A DNA stretch of 64,000 bases from Streptomyces sp. NBC_01306 (GTDB taxonomy: Bacteria; Actinomycetota; Actinomycetes; Streptomycetales; Streptomycetaceae). The notes below the pieces were generated by a model, which was not told where the DNA came from, ran no database searches, and worked only from the letters and a program-made list of their open reading frames with translations. A program made the position numbers and the translations under genes. The DNA lies in NCBI RefSeq assembly GCF_026340465.1, contig NZ_JAPEPC010000001.1:7431745-7495744 (forward strand), in the 5' to 3' direction. This document shows, in pieces, positions 1 to 7,659 of this stretch (position 1 is its first letter; the number at the start of each line of letters is the position of its first letter).

Positions 1-306
1 TTCTTCCGCACCGAACTGCTCGTGGACGCCTCCACCAGCTGGGCGGAGGGCTCGATCGAGGACTACGCCGAGCGCACCGCGGAGACCAAGAAGATGTGGC
101 AGTCGATGAACGGTCGGCAGGCCGGCGACCCTGCCAAGCTCGCCGACGCCTTGTTGAAGGTCGTCGGCCTGGAGGAGCCACCGCTGCGGTTCGTCGCCGG
201 CGATGACGCCGTACCCGCCATCGAGGCCAAGGGCAAGGAGATCGCCGACCAGGCCGTCGCGTCGCGCGCCCTGGGCACCGGCCTCTCCCGCGACGACGCG
301 GCCTGA
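1..306 (+). CDS. SDR-family oxidoreductase, C-terminal part
   Basis: The reading frame is open from the first base, so the N-terminal Rossmann core lies outside the window. What remains is about 100 residues of the C-terminal segment of a classical short-chain dehydrogenase: a loop starting FFRTELL, then the substrate lid and tail with LADALLKVV and EEPPLRFVAGDDA, as in Streptomyces NAD(P)-dependent SDRs. It is followed by a cupin and a quinone oxidoreductase in the same direction, which suggests a small redox operon. The substrate cannot be inferred because the active site is not in the window. Confidence 0.75.
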   Translation, partial: FFRTELLVDASTSWAEGSIEDYAERTAETKKMWQSMNGRQAGDPAKLADALLKVVGLEEPPLRFVAGDDAVPAIEAKGKEIADQAVASRALGTGLSRDDAA

Positions 307-408
307 TGGCGTCGGCCCCGGTATCCCGGGGCTGGAGCAGACGCACCGTTCTTAACTCGCGGCGCCATCCCGGCCGCTGACACTTGCCCAAATCAAGGAG
401 AGCCCCCC

Positions 409-828
409 ATGGAATTCGTCAAGACCCAGCCCACCGGCAAGGGGCCCGCGGAATGGTTCAACGGAGACGTCTGGTTCGACGTCATCCACGCCGGAAAGGA
501 GCCGTCCCGTATTCGGGCCAACATGGTGCGCTTCGCTCCCGGCGCCCGCACCGCGTGGCACCACCACGCTGTCGGCCAGACGCTGCACATCGTCGCCGGT
601 ACCGCCCTGATCGGCACCCGTGACGGCACCGTCTACGAGGCCCGCCCAGGCGAGACGGTGACCTGCCCGCCCGGCGAGGAGCACTGGCACGGAGCGACCG
701 AAGACCGCTTCATGGAGCACCTCGCCCTGTGGGATGCCGTCGCCCCCGGCGACGACCGGCCCGAGACCACCTGGCTGGAGCACATCACCGACGCGCAGTA
801 CAACGCCGGGCGCACCAGCAGCCACTGA
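409..828 (+). CDS. cupin-domain protein
   Basis: A 139-residue single-domain cupin. Cupin motif 1 is visible as WHHHAVGQTLHIVAG near residues 46-60, giving the metal-binding His cluster. Motif 2 is PPGEEHWHGA near residues 85-95. Proteins of this size bind a divalent metal and are often labelled quercetin-dioxygenase-like or carboxymuconolactone-associated cupins. An AAGGAG ribosome site lies 8 bases before the ATG. It sits between an SDR and a quinone oxidoreductase with short gaps and is probably co-transcribed. The family is clear; the substrate is unknown. Confidence 0.85.
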   Translation: MEFVKTQPTGKGPAEWFNGDVWFDVIHAGKEPSRIRANMVRFAPGARTAWHHHAVGQTLHIVAGTALIGTRDGTVYEARPGETVTCPPGEEHWHGATEDRFMEHLALWDAVAPGDDRPETTWLEHITDAQYNAGRTSSH

Positions 829-860
829 CCCCCGCGCTGCCCGTGAAAGGAGCCCCGCCC

Positions 861-1849
861 ATGGCCGAGACGACGATGACCGCTCTGTTCGGCGGCACCG
901 GACCTGACTGGACCGCCCGGCAGGTTCCCGTACCCGAACCCGGTCCCGGGCAGATCGTGGTGCGCGCCCGTGCGACGGCCCTGAACAACGCCGACGCCTC
1001 CATGCTCGCCGACGCCGACCCCACCTCCGGCGGCACCGGCAAGGAGTACCGGGCCGGCTACGAGTTCGCCGGCGAGGTCACCGCCATCGGTGAGGGCGTC
1101 GACACACCCGCCGTGGCGAGCGGGTGATGGGTACCACGCCGGGCAGCTTCGCCCAGTACGTCCTGGCCGACCACCGCCACGTCCTGCTGGTCCCCGAGCA
1201 ACTCGGCTACGCGGAGGCGTGCGCGCTGCCCACCGGGCTGCTCACCGAGCACGGCGCCCTCATGGCCGCCGGGTTCCAGGCCGGGCAGTCGGTGCTGATC
1301 ACCGGAGCCACCTCCAGCATCGGCCTGATCGGCGTACAGATCGCCAAGGCACTCGGCGCGGGACACGTCATCGCCACCACCCGCAGCGCAGCGAAGCGCT
1401 CCCTGCTCAGCAGGGCGGGGGCCGACACCGTCGTGGTCACCGGCGAACAGGACCTTGCCCAGGCGGTGCTGGACGTAACCGACGGCGAGGGTGCCGACGT
1501 TGCCCTCGATCACGTCGGCGGCCCCGCCTTCGCCGCCTGCCTGCGGGCCACCCGCACCGACGGCGTCGTGGTCAACATCGGCCGCCTCGACACGGCCGAG
1601 TCCACGATCGACCTCGATGCCCTCTCCTACCGCCACCTGCGCGTCGCGGGCGTCTCCTTCGGCTTCACCCGGCCCGCCGAACTGGGCCACGTCATCGCCG
1701 CTGCGGGAAAGCACCTGCTGGAGGCCGTGGCCGACGAACGAGTCCGGCCACTGATCGACACCACGCTGTCCTTCGCCACCGCCGCCAAGGCCGCAGAGCG
1801 CCTGCGCTCCCACGAGGCTCACGGAAAGATCATCCTCACTGTCCCCTGA
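861..1849 (+). pseudogene. NAD(P)H quinone oxidoreductase, frameshifted
   Basis: Two overlapping frames together encode one medium-chain (MDR) quinone oxidoreductase of about 330 residues. The first (861-1127) carries the GroES-like start, ending EFAGEVTAIGEGVDTPAV. The second carries MGTTPGSFAQYVLADHRHV, the NADP loop ITGATSSIGLIGVQIAKA and the C-terminus HGKIILTVP. The frame breaks at 1113-1118. The family has AVGERVMG here, and one extra G between 1115 and 1116 would restore it. As written, translation stops at the TGA at 1125. The gene is either newly inactivated or the sequence has a one-base error. No zinc ligands are seen. An AAAGGAG site precedes the ATG at 861. Confidence 0.8.
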
Positions 1850-1884
1850 TGCCGGCCCATGCTGCGGGGAGTGCGACGCACCAC

Positions 1885-1940
1885 CACGGAACCCGTACGG
1901 GACACCGCTATGGACCACGGTGTCCCGTACGGGTTCCGTG
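1885..1940. terminator. 23-bp perfect hairpin after the oxidoreductase
   Basis: Arms 1885-1907 and 1918-1940 are perfect reverse complements around a 10-base loop. The site lies 36 bases after the quinone oxidoreductase stop codon. There is no T run, as is usual for high-GC actinobacterial terminators. The arm itself contains the palindrome CCCGTACGGG. Confidence 0.65.
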
Positions 1941-2163
1941 CCGTTCCGGGCTGGGTTCGCCGCCTCAGCCGCCCCCTCGGCCCCGACCGCATCGTCGACG
2001 GCGTTCTGCCACCGTGCGTACCGGCACCTGCCACGCCGTCAGCAGCAGACTTGCCTTCCCGATGCCCCTGGCCGACGTGCAGAGCGGCAGCGAGGACGAG
2101 TGTGTGGAACTGCCAAGCGGTAACGGGCTGGACGGGGATATAAGCGGAACATAAGCTTCGGGG

Positions 2164-2189
2164 CCGGTCGTCCTTCGACGGCCGGTTTT
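2164..2189 (+). terminator. short hairpin with T run
   Basis: A 9-bp stem (2164-2172 with 2177-2185, one G:U pair) around a CTTC loop, followed by TTTT. It has the form of a Rho-independent terminator. It lies 27 bases before the DUF4328 start, so it may instead act as a leader attenuator of that gene. Confidence 0.5.
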
Positions 2190-2215
2190 CGTACCCGTGG
2201 GGGGTTCTCTCAGTC

Positions 2216-2926
2216 ATGTCGCATACGCCTGCCTTCACACCACCGCGCAATCTGTACGTCGGACCGCGGTTGAAGCCGACCAAAGGACTGTCCCTGGCCG
2301 TCACCATGTTGCTCGCGTTGTGCGCCGCGACGGACGTCTTCTCGGTCGTCGCCCACGTCAACATGTACCGCCTGCTGGGGGGCGTCTCGGACGGCGGGTT
2401 CGCCTCCTACGCAGTGGAGGACGGGGAGCGGGCCGACCGGCTGGTCGGCTTGGGCAGCAACGTTTACATGGTGGCGCTGGCCGCGACCGCGGTCGTGTTC
2501 ATCGTCTGGTTCCACCGGTCCCGCAAGAACGCCGAGGTCTTTGCCCCGGACATCCAGGGCCGACGCGCGGGCTGGGCGATCGGAGGCTGGTTCATCCCCC
2601 TCGGAAGCCTCTGGATACCGCACGGCATCGCCTCCGCGTCCTGGGACGCCAGCTCCCCGGCCGCACCCGACGGCTCCCGGCGCGCAGCGCCGCGGACGCT
2701 GCTGACCGCGTGGTGGGCCGCATGGGTCATCTCGCTGGTCCTCGGCAAGCTCGGATCGGCACTGAGCAGGTCGGACGACCTCGACGCGTACCGGCAGTCG
2801 GTGGGCGTCATGCTCGCCGGTGACGCCGTTGACATCGTGGCCGCCGTCCTCGCGATCTTCTTCGTACGGAAGCTGACACACATGCAGCGCACCAAGGCAG
2901 CGGAGGGACCGTACGCGACCGTTTGA
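2216..2926 (+). CDS. DUF4328 membrane protein
   Basis: A 236-residue protein with the DUF4328 signature: four hydrophobic segments (about residues 25-48, 78-98, 116-135 and 160-180, with a fifth near 198-215), and between them VWFHRSRKNAEVF followed by GWAIGGWFIPLGSLWIP. The family is common in Streptomyces, with several paralogues per genome. No function is known. The gene stands alone, preceded by a hairpin with a T run and followed by about 240 bases without a gene before the convergent MFS gene. Confidence 0.85.
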   Translation: MSHTPAFTPPRNLYVGPRLKPTKGLSLAVTMLLALCAATDVFSVVAHVNMYRLLGGVSDGGFASYAVEDGERADRLVGLGSNVYMVALAATAVVFIVWFHRSRKNAEVFAPDIQGRRAGWAIGGWFIPLGSLWIPHGIASASWDASSPAAPDGSRRAAPRTLLTAWWAAWVISLVLGKLGSALSRSDDLDAYRQSVGVMLAGDAVDIVAAVLAIFFVRKLTHMQRTKAAEGPYATV

Positions 2927-3170
2927 TCCGGTGCCGTGTTCAGGGGTAGCGACGCGCACTCGCTACGACTGGGCACGGCGACAGCGGGCGGGCGAGCGGA
3001 CGGCCAGGCAGGAACTCCCTCCCGCACCCGGCACGAGCACCGGCATTCCGCCCTGACCCGCCTCGGTGAACAGGGCGCCTCGCCATTGATGCTGACGGCG
3101 AAGTCCCGGCACAAGGGGCCGGATGGTGTACGCCTCTGCTTCGAACCGTCTCCCGCATCGATCGCCGGGC

Positions 3171-4412
3171 TCAGGCGCCGGCTCGCGCCGGAAGGCGGTA
3201 ATCGCTGGGCCGCGTTCCTCGATCCTTCTCGGCGGCGACGGCGGAGGCGGAAAGGAGGGTCGCGGCGGCGAGGCTGCCCCAGAGGGCGGCCGAGCCGCGG
3301 GAGGCGAGAGCAGTGACGATCGCCGGGGAGACGGCGAGGCCGAAGCCCGTGGAGAGCTGGAAACGGGTGAGGGCGTGCCCCAGGACATGGGCCGGGGCGA
3401 GGGCAGTGACGAGCGCGGTGGCGCTGCCGGCGTAGATGATCTCGCCGATGGTGCAGACCACGGACACCACGGCGACGGCCGGGGCACCCCAGCCGTGTCC
3501 CAGTGAGGTGGCCGCGAAGAAGCCGAGGTAGGACGCGGCCAGCACCACGCCGGCGAGAGCCAGCACGGTCCGCCGGGCGAAGCGGGACATGAAGACGGTG
3601 ACCGGAACCTGCAGCGTGACCACCAGCACCGTGTTCGCCACGAAAATGGCCCCCGACCACACCGGGGAAGCGTGTAACTGCGTCACCAGGACCAGGGGAA
3701 GCGCGATTTCGGGGATGTTGAGGCAGAAGACGTAGATCACGTTGGCAGCCAGCAGCACGCGCATCCGGGGTGCGGGTTCGTCGTCCCGGTCCTTGGCCGC
3801 GGCAGCGCCCGGATATGCACGCAGATGGACCGACCATGCCAAGGCCGCCGCGGCGAGGTAGGCGAGGCCGGTGACGGCCGCCAGAGCCTGCAACGCGGTG
3901 GTGCCACCCGCCAGGCACGCCGTGGCCAGGAGTCCACCGGCGCCCAGGCCGGCGTTGCGCAGCGCACGGCCCCCTGCGAGAGCGGCGTCGCGTTCGCGGC
4001 CGTGGGCGACCGTGGACACCAGGGCCGCATGGGCAGCCGGCCACGCCTGGTTGCCGATGCCGAGGAAGAGCGCCGCCGCCGTGAACAGCCACGGGTGCCC
4101 CGCCGGGGCGGCCAGCAGCAGCGCCACACCCAGCACCCGCACCAGCATCGACGCCGCCACGACCGTGCTGCGCGCGCCCCGGTCCAACCATCGCCCCACC
4201 GCGGGCATGCACACCAGAGCCACGACGCTGCCTGCCGTCATGGCGATGCCGGTGGCCGACACGGACAGCTTCAGCACCGCCACCCCGTAGAGCAGCAGAA
4301 AGGGACGCAGGAAGCCGGTGCCGAGCGCGTCCACGGCCAGGGCGACGGCATAGCGGGGGCCTCCGGAGGCACGGACGAGAGCGCGCGGCTGGATATACGT
4401 TTTCGTTGCCAT
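3171..4412 (-). CDS. MFS transporter
   Basis: A 413-residue protein with about 12 hydrophobic segments. The major-facilitator loop appears as GRWLDRGARS after the second helix. The frame extends upstream, but the ATG at 4412 (MATKTYIQPRAL) gives the expected MFS start, and an earlier start would run through the operator palindrome at 4447-4479. It is divergent from an ArsR/DUF5937 regulator across a 100-bp promoter region. That arrangement is typical of a drug or metabolite exporter controlled by the neighbouring repressor. The substrate cannot be read from sequence. Confidence 0.85.
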   Translation of the reverse strand: MATKTYIQPRALVRASGGPRYAVALAVDALGTGFLRPFLLLYGVAVLKLSVSATGIAMTAGSVVALVCMPAVGRWLDRGARSTVVAASMLVRVLGVALLLAAPAGHPWLFTAAALFLGIGNQAWPAAHAALVSTVAHGRERDAALAGGRALRNAGLGAGGLLATACLAGGTTALQALAAVTGLAYLAAAALAWSVHLRAYPGAAAAKDRDDEPAPRMRVLLAANVIYVFCLNIPEIALPLVLVTQLHASPVWSGAIFVANTVLVVTLQVPVTVFMSRFARRTVLALAGVVLAASYLGFFAATSLGHGWGAPAVAVVSVVCTIGEIIYAGSATALVTALAPAHVLGHALTRFQLSTGFGLAVSPAIVTALASRGSAALWGSLAAATLLSASAVAAEKDRGTRPSDYRLPARAGA

Positions 4413-4446
4413 GGCGTCAACGGTGCGTTCGGCAGCCCGGGCCGGG

Positions 4447-4479
4447 CGCGTCGGTTGACGGACACCGTCAACCGACGCG
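4447..4479. promoter_or_regulatory. 33-bp palindromic operator in the MFS/ArsR promoter
   Basis: A perfect inverted repeat with 15-bp arms (CGCGTCGGTTGACGG and its complement) and a 3-base centre ACA. It lies midway between the divergent starts at 4412 and 4513. Each arm contains TTGACG, a -35-like hexamer, one facing each gene. A dimeric repressor bound here could block both promoters. The adjacent ArsR-type regulator is the natural candidate. Confidence 0.7.
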
Positions 4480-4512
4480 GTCGTCGGCCATGCGAGCGGC
4501 GATGATGAGGAG

Positions 4513-5598
4513 ATGACGTTGAGAATCGACATCGGCGGTCCGCCGTCGGGGCAACTGCGGTTCACCGCCTCCCCGCTGGCCGAGCTGACCGCGATGCTTC
4601 ACGTGCTGGCCGAACCCGCACATCACCCGCAACTCGCCGGCTGGGCTGGGGACGTCTGGGCCGGGCTGCGGCCGGAACTGGCCGAGCGGCTCAGGGAAGC
4701 GGAGTTCCTCTGGCGTTCCTCACGAGCCGACTTCCTGGTTCCCGCCCGTCCCCGGCCGACCCTCGCCGAGGAGCTGGACGACGTGGACCGGATCGACGAC
4801 GAAACCTATGTGACCGCAGCGCTCATCACTACGTGCGGCAGCAACCGGGTCCACTTCGCCGGACCGTCGCCGCTCGCCGACGCGACGGCGCGCGAGCGCG
4901 CCCTGGACCTGGCCCAGGCCCGCGGCGCACTCCAAGAGGCCTTCGCGGAACGGCTGCTCGCGGACCCGGCCGCTGTGCGGGCACGGGTGCGTCACACCCT
5001 CGAACAGTGCGCCGACGCATTCTTCGACACCGCCTGGACGGGCGTCGCCGTGCAACTCGCCACCGATCTGCGCCTGAAGAACGACCTGTTGAAGCGCCAG
5101 GGCGTCGGGGCGGCGCTCGCATCGGTCTCCGGCGCCGTCACCCTGGCACCGGACGGCAACTGCATCATCGTGGACAAGCTCCAGGACAGAGCGACCACCG
5201 CCCACGGCACCGGGGTCACGTTCGTCCCCAGCGTCTTCGGCCGCCCGCACCTGGTAGCGGTCCACGCGCCCGGGTGGCACCCGGTGGTGCAGTACCCCGT
5301 GACCGAGCCGAGCCCCTCGGCGCCGGTGCCGCTGGAAACAGTCACGCTACGGCTGGAAGCACTCGCGCATCCGGTACGGCTGCGGCTGCTGCGCACCCTG
5401 GCCCGCGGCCCGCACACCACCGGTGAACTGGCGCACGCCTGGGAACTCTCGCCCCCGGAGGTCTCCCGCCACCTCGCTGTCCTGCGCCGCGCGGGCCTGC
5501 TCACGACCCGGCGACACGGGCGCTACGTCCAGTACACCCTCAACCTGCCCGAGATGACGACGCTGGGCACGGACCTGCTGGCGGCCGTCCTGCGCTGA
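4513..5598 (+). CDS. DUF5937/ArsR-family transcriptional regulator
   Basis: A 361-residue protein. The N-terminal 260 residues resemble the DUF5937 effector region of Streptomyces regulators. The C-terminal 80 residues form an ArsR-type winged helix: LEALAHPVRLRLLRTLARGPHTTGELAHAW, then LSPPEVSRHLAVLRRAGLL as recognition helix and the RRHGRYVQYTL wing. The usual ArsR metal-binding Cys pair (ELCVCDL) is absent, so an organic ligand is more likely than a metal. It is divergent from the MFS transporter and probably represses it and itself at the 4447-4479 palindrome. Confidence 0.85.
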   Translation: MTLRIDIGGPPSGQLRFTASPLAELTAMLHVLAEPAHHPQLAGWAGDVWAGLRPELAERLREAEFLWRSSRADFLVPARPRPTLAEELDDVDRIDDETYVTAALITTCGSNRVHFAGPSPLADATARERALDLAQARGALQEAFAERLLADPAAVRARVRHTLEQCADAFFDTAWTGVAVQLATDLRLKNDLLKRQGVGAALASVSGAVTLAPDGNCIIVDKLQDRATTAHGTGVTFVPSVFGRPHLVAVHAPGWHPVVQYPVTEPSPSAPVPLETVTLRLEALAHPVRLRLLRTLARGPHTTGELAHAWELSPPEVSRHLAVLRRAGLLTTRRHGRYVQYTLNLPEMTTLGTDLLAAVLR

Positions 5599-5718
5599 GC
5601 AGTTTCGTTCTGCCGAAACGCGGCGACCGCCGCGTTCGCGACATCGTCCTACTCGGCAGGGCGCCGAGCCGCCCGTCGCGACCGCAGGCCGCCCTCGGGC
5701 AGTCGGGCAGCGCACCGG

Positions 5719-5990
5719 CTGCATCCGCCCCGGCCGTATCGCGCCGGGCCATGGCTCACGGCCCTGCCCGCCGCTGAACTTCACGGTCTTCTCGGTGCTC
5801 GGCTTCTTGGTGCCCGACACGGACACCTTGCGGCCGGCCCGATGTGCCGTGGGACGGTGGACCGCGCCTCGGTGCCGCCGATCCGCAGCGTGACGCCCTC
5901 GGCCCCGGTACAGCCGGACACGTCGGCCAGGGCGACCACGGGTCGGCCAAGTCAGCGATCAACCCGAGCTTCTCGTGCGGCTGTTCGTGT
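5719..5990 (-). pseudogene. IS5-family transposase remnant
   Basis: Read on the minus strand, two frames give pieces of a DDE transposase of the Streptomyces IS5/DDE_Tnp_4 type: GAEGVTLRIGGTEA and RAGRKVSVSGTKKP, then TEKTVKFSGGQGR and PWPGAIRPGRMQ. These match the family pattern of a D-containing strand, VSGKKKQNT and WAGAIRPGRMHD. A frame change lies near 5826 and no ends are recognisable. The rest of 5599-6160 holds no other gene I can support. This is an old, degraded insertion between the ArsR gene and the next oxidoreductase. Confidence 0.6.
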
Positions 5991-6160
5991 CCTGGCATCA
6001 GGGCGCCGGGTCGCGCGTGAACCATGACCGACGCGACCGGCTCAAGAGACGACTGGCTTCTCATGCCGCCCCGGCGGAATATGAAACCACTCGGCAAGGT
6101 TCCAGGGACAGTTCGCCGGGGCCTGCCCGGTCAGGACACCTTCAGAGAGAAGATGTGACG

Positions 6161-7087
6161 ATGCGTGCTGTCATCCTGTCCGAATACGGTGGCTCCGACG
6201 TGCTCCGCATCAGCGAGGTCCCGACCCCTGAGCCGGGCGACGGTCAGATCCGTATCCGGGTCTCGGCGGCCGCGTTGAACCCCGCCGACGCTTTGATTCG
6301 TGCCGGCGCACTGGCCTCGCGTGTCCCCGTGCGGGACCACTACATTCCCGGTCTCGACGTCGCGGGAATCGTCGATGCCCTCGGCGGCGGCGTCCACAGC
6401 TTCGAGGTCGGCGACGCCGTGATCGGCATGTCCGACTGGCCGGACACCCAAGCCGGCACGCACGCCGAGTACGTCGTCCTGCCCGCCACGGCCGTCGCTG
6501 CCGCACCCCAGCACGCGAGCCCGGTGCAGGCAGCGACGCTTCCGCTGAACGGACTCACCGCCCGGCAGGCGCTGGACCTGCTCGCCGCGGCCGACGGCGC
6601 GACCGTGGCGATCACCGGTGCCGCAGGCGCCGTAGGCGGCTATCTCGTCGAGCTGGCGGCCGAGCGTGGCCTGCACGTCGTCGCCGTCGCCGGATCCCAG
6701 GACGAGGAACTGGTGCGCAAGTTGGGTGCCAGCCTCTTCGTACCGCGCTCTGACGACCCCGCCGCTGCGATCCGCGCGGCAGTTCCCGGCGGAGTCGCCG
6801 GGCTGATCGACGCCGCGGCCCTGGGCGAATCAGTGATCGGTGCGCTAGGAGACGGCGGCACGTTCGTCAGTGTTCTCGGCGCCGGCCCAGCAGCGGAACG
6901 CGGGATCCGTGTCTCCCAGGTCCAGGTACACAGCGACGCGGTGCAACTCGCCGAGCTGGCTACCCTCGCGGACGCCGGCCTCGTCACCCTACGGGTGGAC
7001 CGGACGATGCCGTTCTCGGAAGCCGCTGCAGCCCACGACACGCTGGCCTCGCGCGGCCTGCGCGGGCGCATCGTGCTCGTGCCCTGA
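6161..7087 (+). CDS. NADP-dependent MDR oxidoreductase
   Basis: A 308-residue medium-chain dehydrogenase of the zinc-free quinone-reductase type. It has MRAVILSEYGGSDVL at the N-terminus, a GroES-like domain with ALNPADALIRAGAL, and the nucleotide loop VAITGAAGAVGGYLVELAA near residues 147-165. The C-terminus RGRIVLVP closes the family pattern. Structural-zinc cysteines are absent. The frame is open upstream, but the ATG at 6161 matches the family N-terminus. It is a complete relative of the broken gene at 861-1849. Confidence 0.85.
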   Translation: MRAVILSEYGGSDVLRISEVPTPEPGDGQIRIRVSAAALNPADALIRAGALASRVPVRDHYIPGLDVAGIVDALGGGVHSFEVGDAVIGMSDWPDTQAGTHAEYVVLPATAVAAAPQHASPVQAATLPLNGLTARQALDLLAAADGATVAITGAAGAVGGYLVELAAERGLHVVAVAGSQDEELVRKLGASLFVPRSDDPAAAIRAAVPGGVAGLIDAAALGESVIGALGDGGTFVSVLGAGPAAERGIRVSQVQVHSDAVQLAELATLADAGLVTLRVDRTMPFSEAAAAHDTLASRGLRGRIVLVP

Positions 7088-7631
7088 TGAGCTGACCGCC
7101 GTCCACGCACCGGCCCGAACACAACTGACTGGCCGACCACTTGGCGTCGATCCGGTCACCGCCGACCCGCGGTGGGACCGGACGGCCCAGACCGGCGCCG
7201 CCTGGGCCGACGCCTGCCTTGCCCTCGTTCGGGACGAGGGATACGTCTACGCCCAGGCGGAGATCGACACAGGAGGGCGTCTGTCCGAGGAGACCCCCGC
7301 CACCTGGCCCTCGACTCGCGCATGCTGAGTCAGCAGACCTCCGGCACCTCTCTGTCAGCCTTGGGTGGGACGGCCCGCCCACCGGGACGGCGGACGGGCC
7401 GTGAAGCGGCTGAGCGGGAGGAATCAGGACTTCGGTCGTCCCCCGTACCGACTCCAGAACATGACAGACGCCGGTCGGTAAACCCGATCCAGGCCGCAGT
7501 TGAGCTCCCGCTCTTCCTGTTCCTCGCTGACGGCCCGCTGTCCGGCCGCCCGTTGAGGCCGGGGGCAAATCAACCCCGGCGGTCAACCGGATTGACGGAG
7601 CAGTACTTGAAGGGCAAAGATCTCAGGGAAT
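7088..7631. other. non-coding stretch before the GH92 gene
   Basis: No convincing gene is seen. A hairpin with an 8-bp stem at 7370-7402 could end transcription from the oxidoreductase. The last 30 bases form the GH92 promoter and operator region. Confidence 0.5.
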
Positions 7632-7645
7632 TGACAACGTTGTCA
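7632..7645. promoter_or_regulatory. LacI-type operator before the GH92 gene
   Basis: The 14-bp perfect palindrome TGACAACGTTGTCA lies 14 bases upstream of the GH92 start codon. It has the even-length, central-CG form of LacI/GalR-family operators. Its core GACAACGTTGTC recurs at 25893-25904 in front of the discoidin-domain gene, and a LacI-family remnant lies at 22355-22654. Confidence 0.7.
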
Positions 7646-7659
7646 CAGGAAGGATCGCG

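Noticed and set aside
1113..1130. Programmed frameshift in the quinone oxidoreductase
   Set aside because: There is no slippery heptamer or stimulating structure, and the family is single-frame. A one-base loss is simpler.
2464..4212. Long minus-strand open frame (582 codons) across the DUF4328 and MFS region
   Set aside because: It overlaps two well-supported genes, is rich in Arg/Pro/Gly and has no family. It is a high-GC shadow frame.
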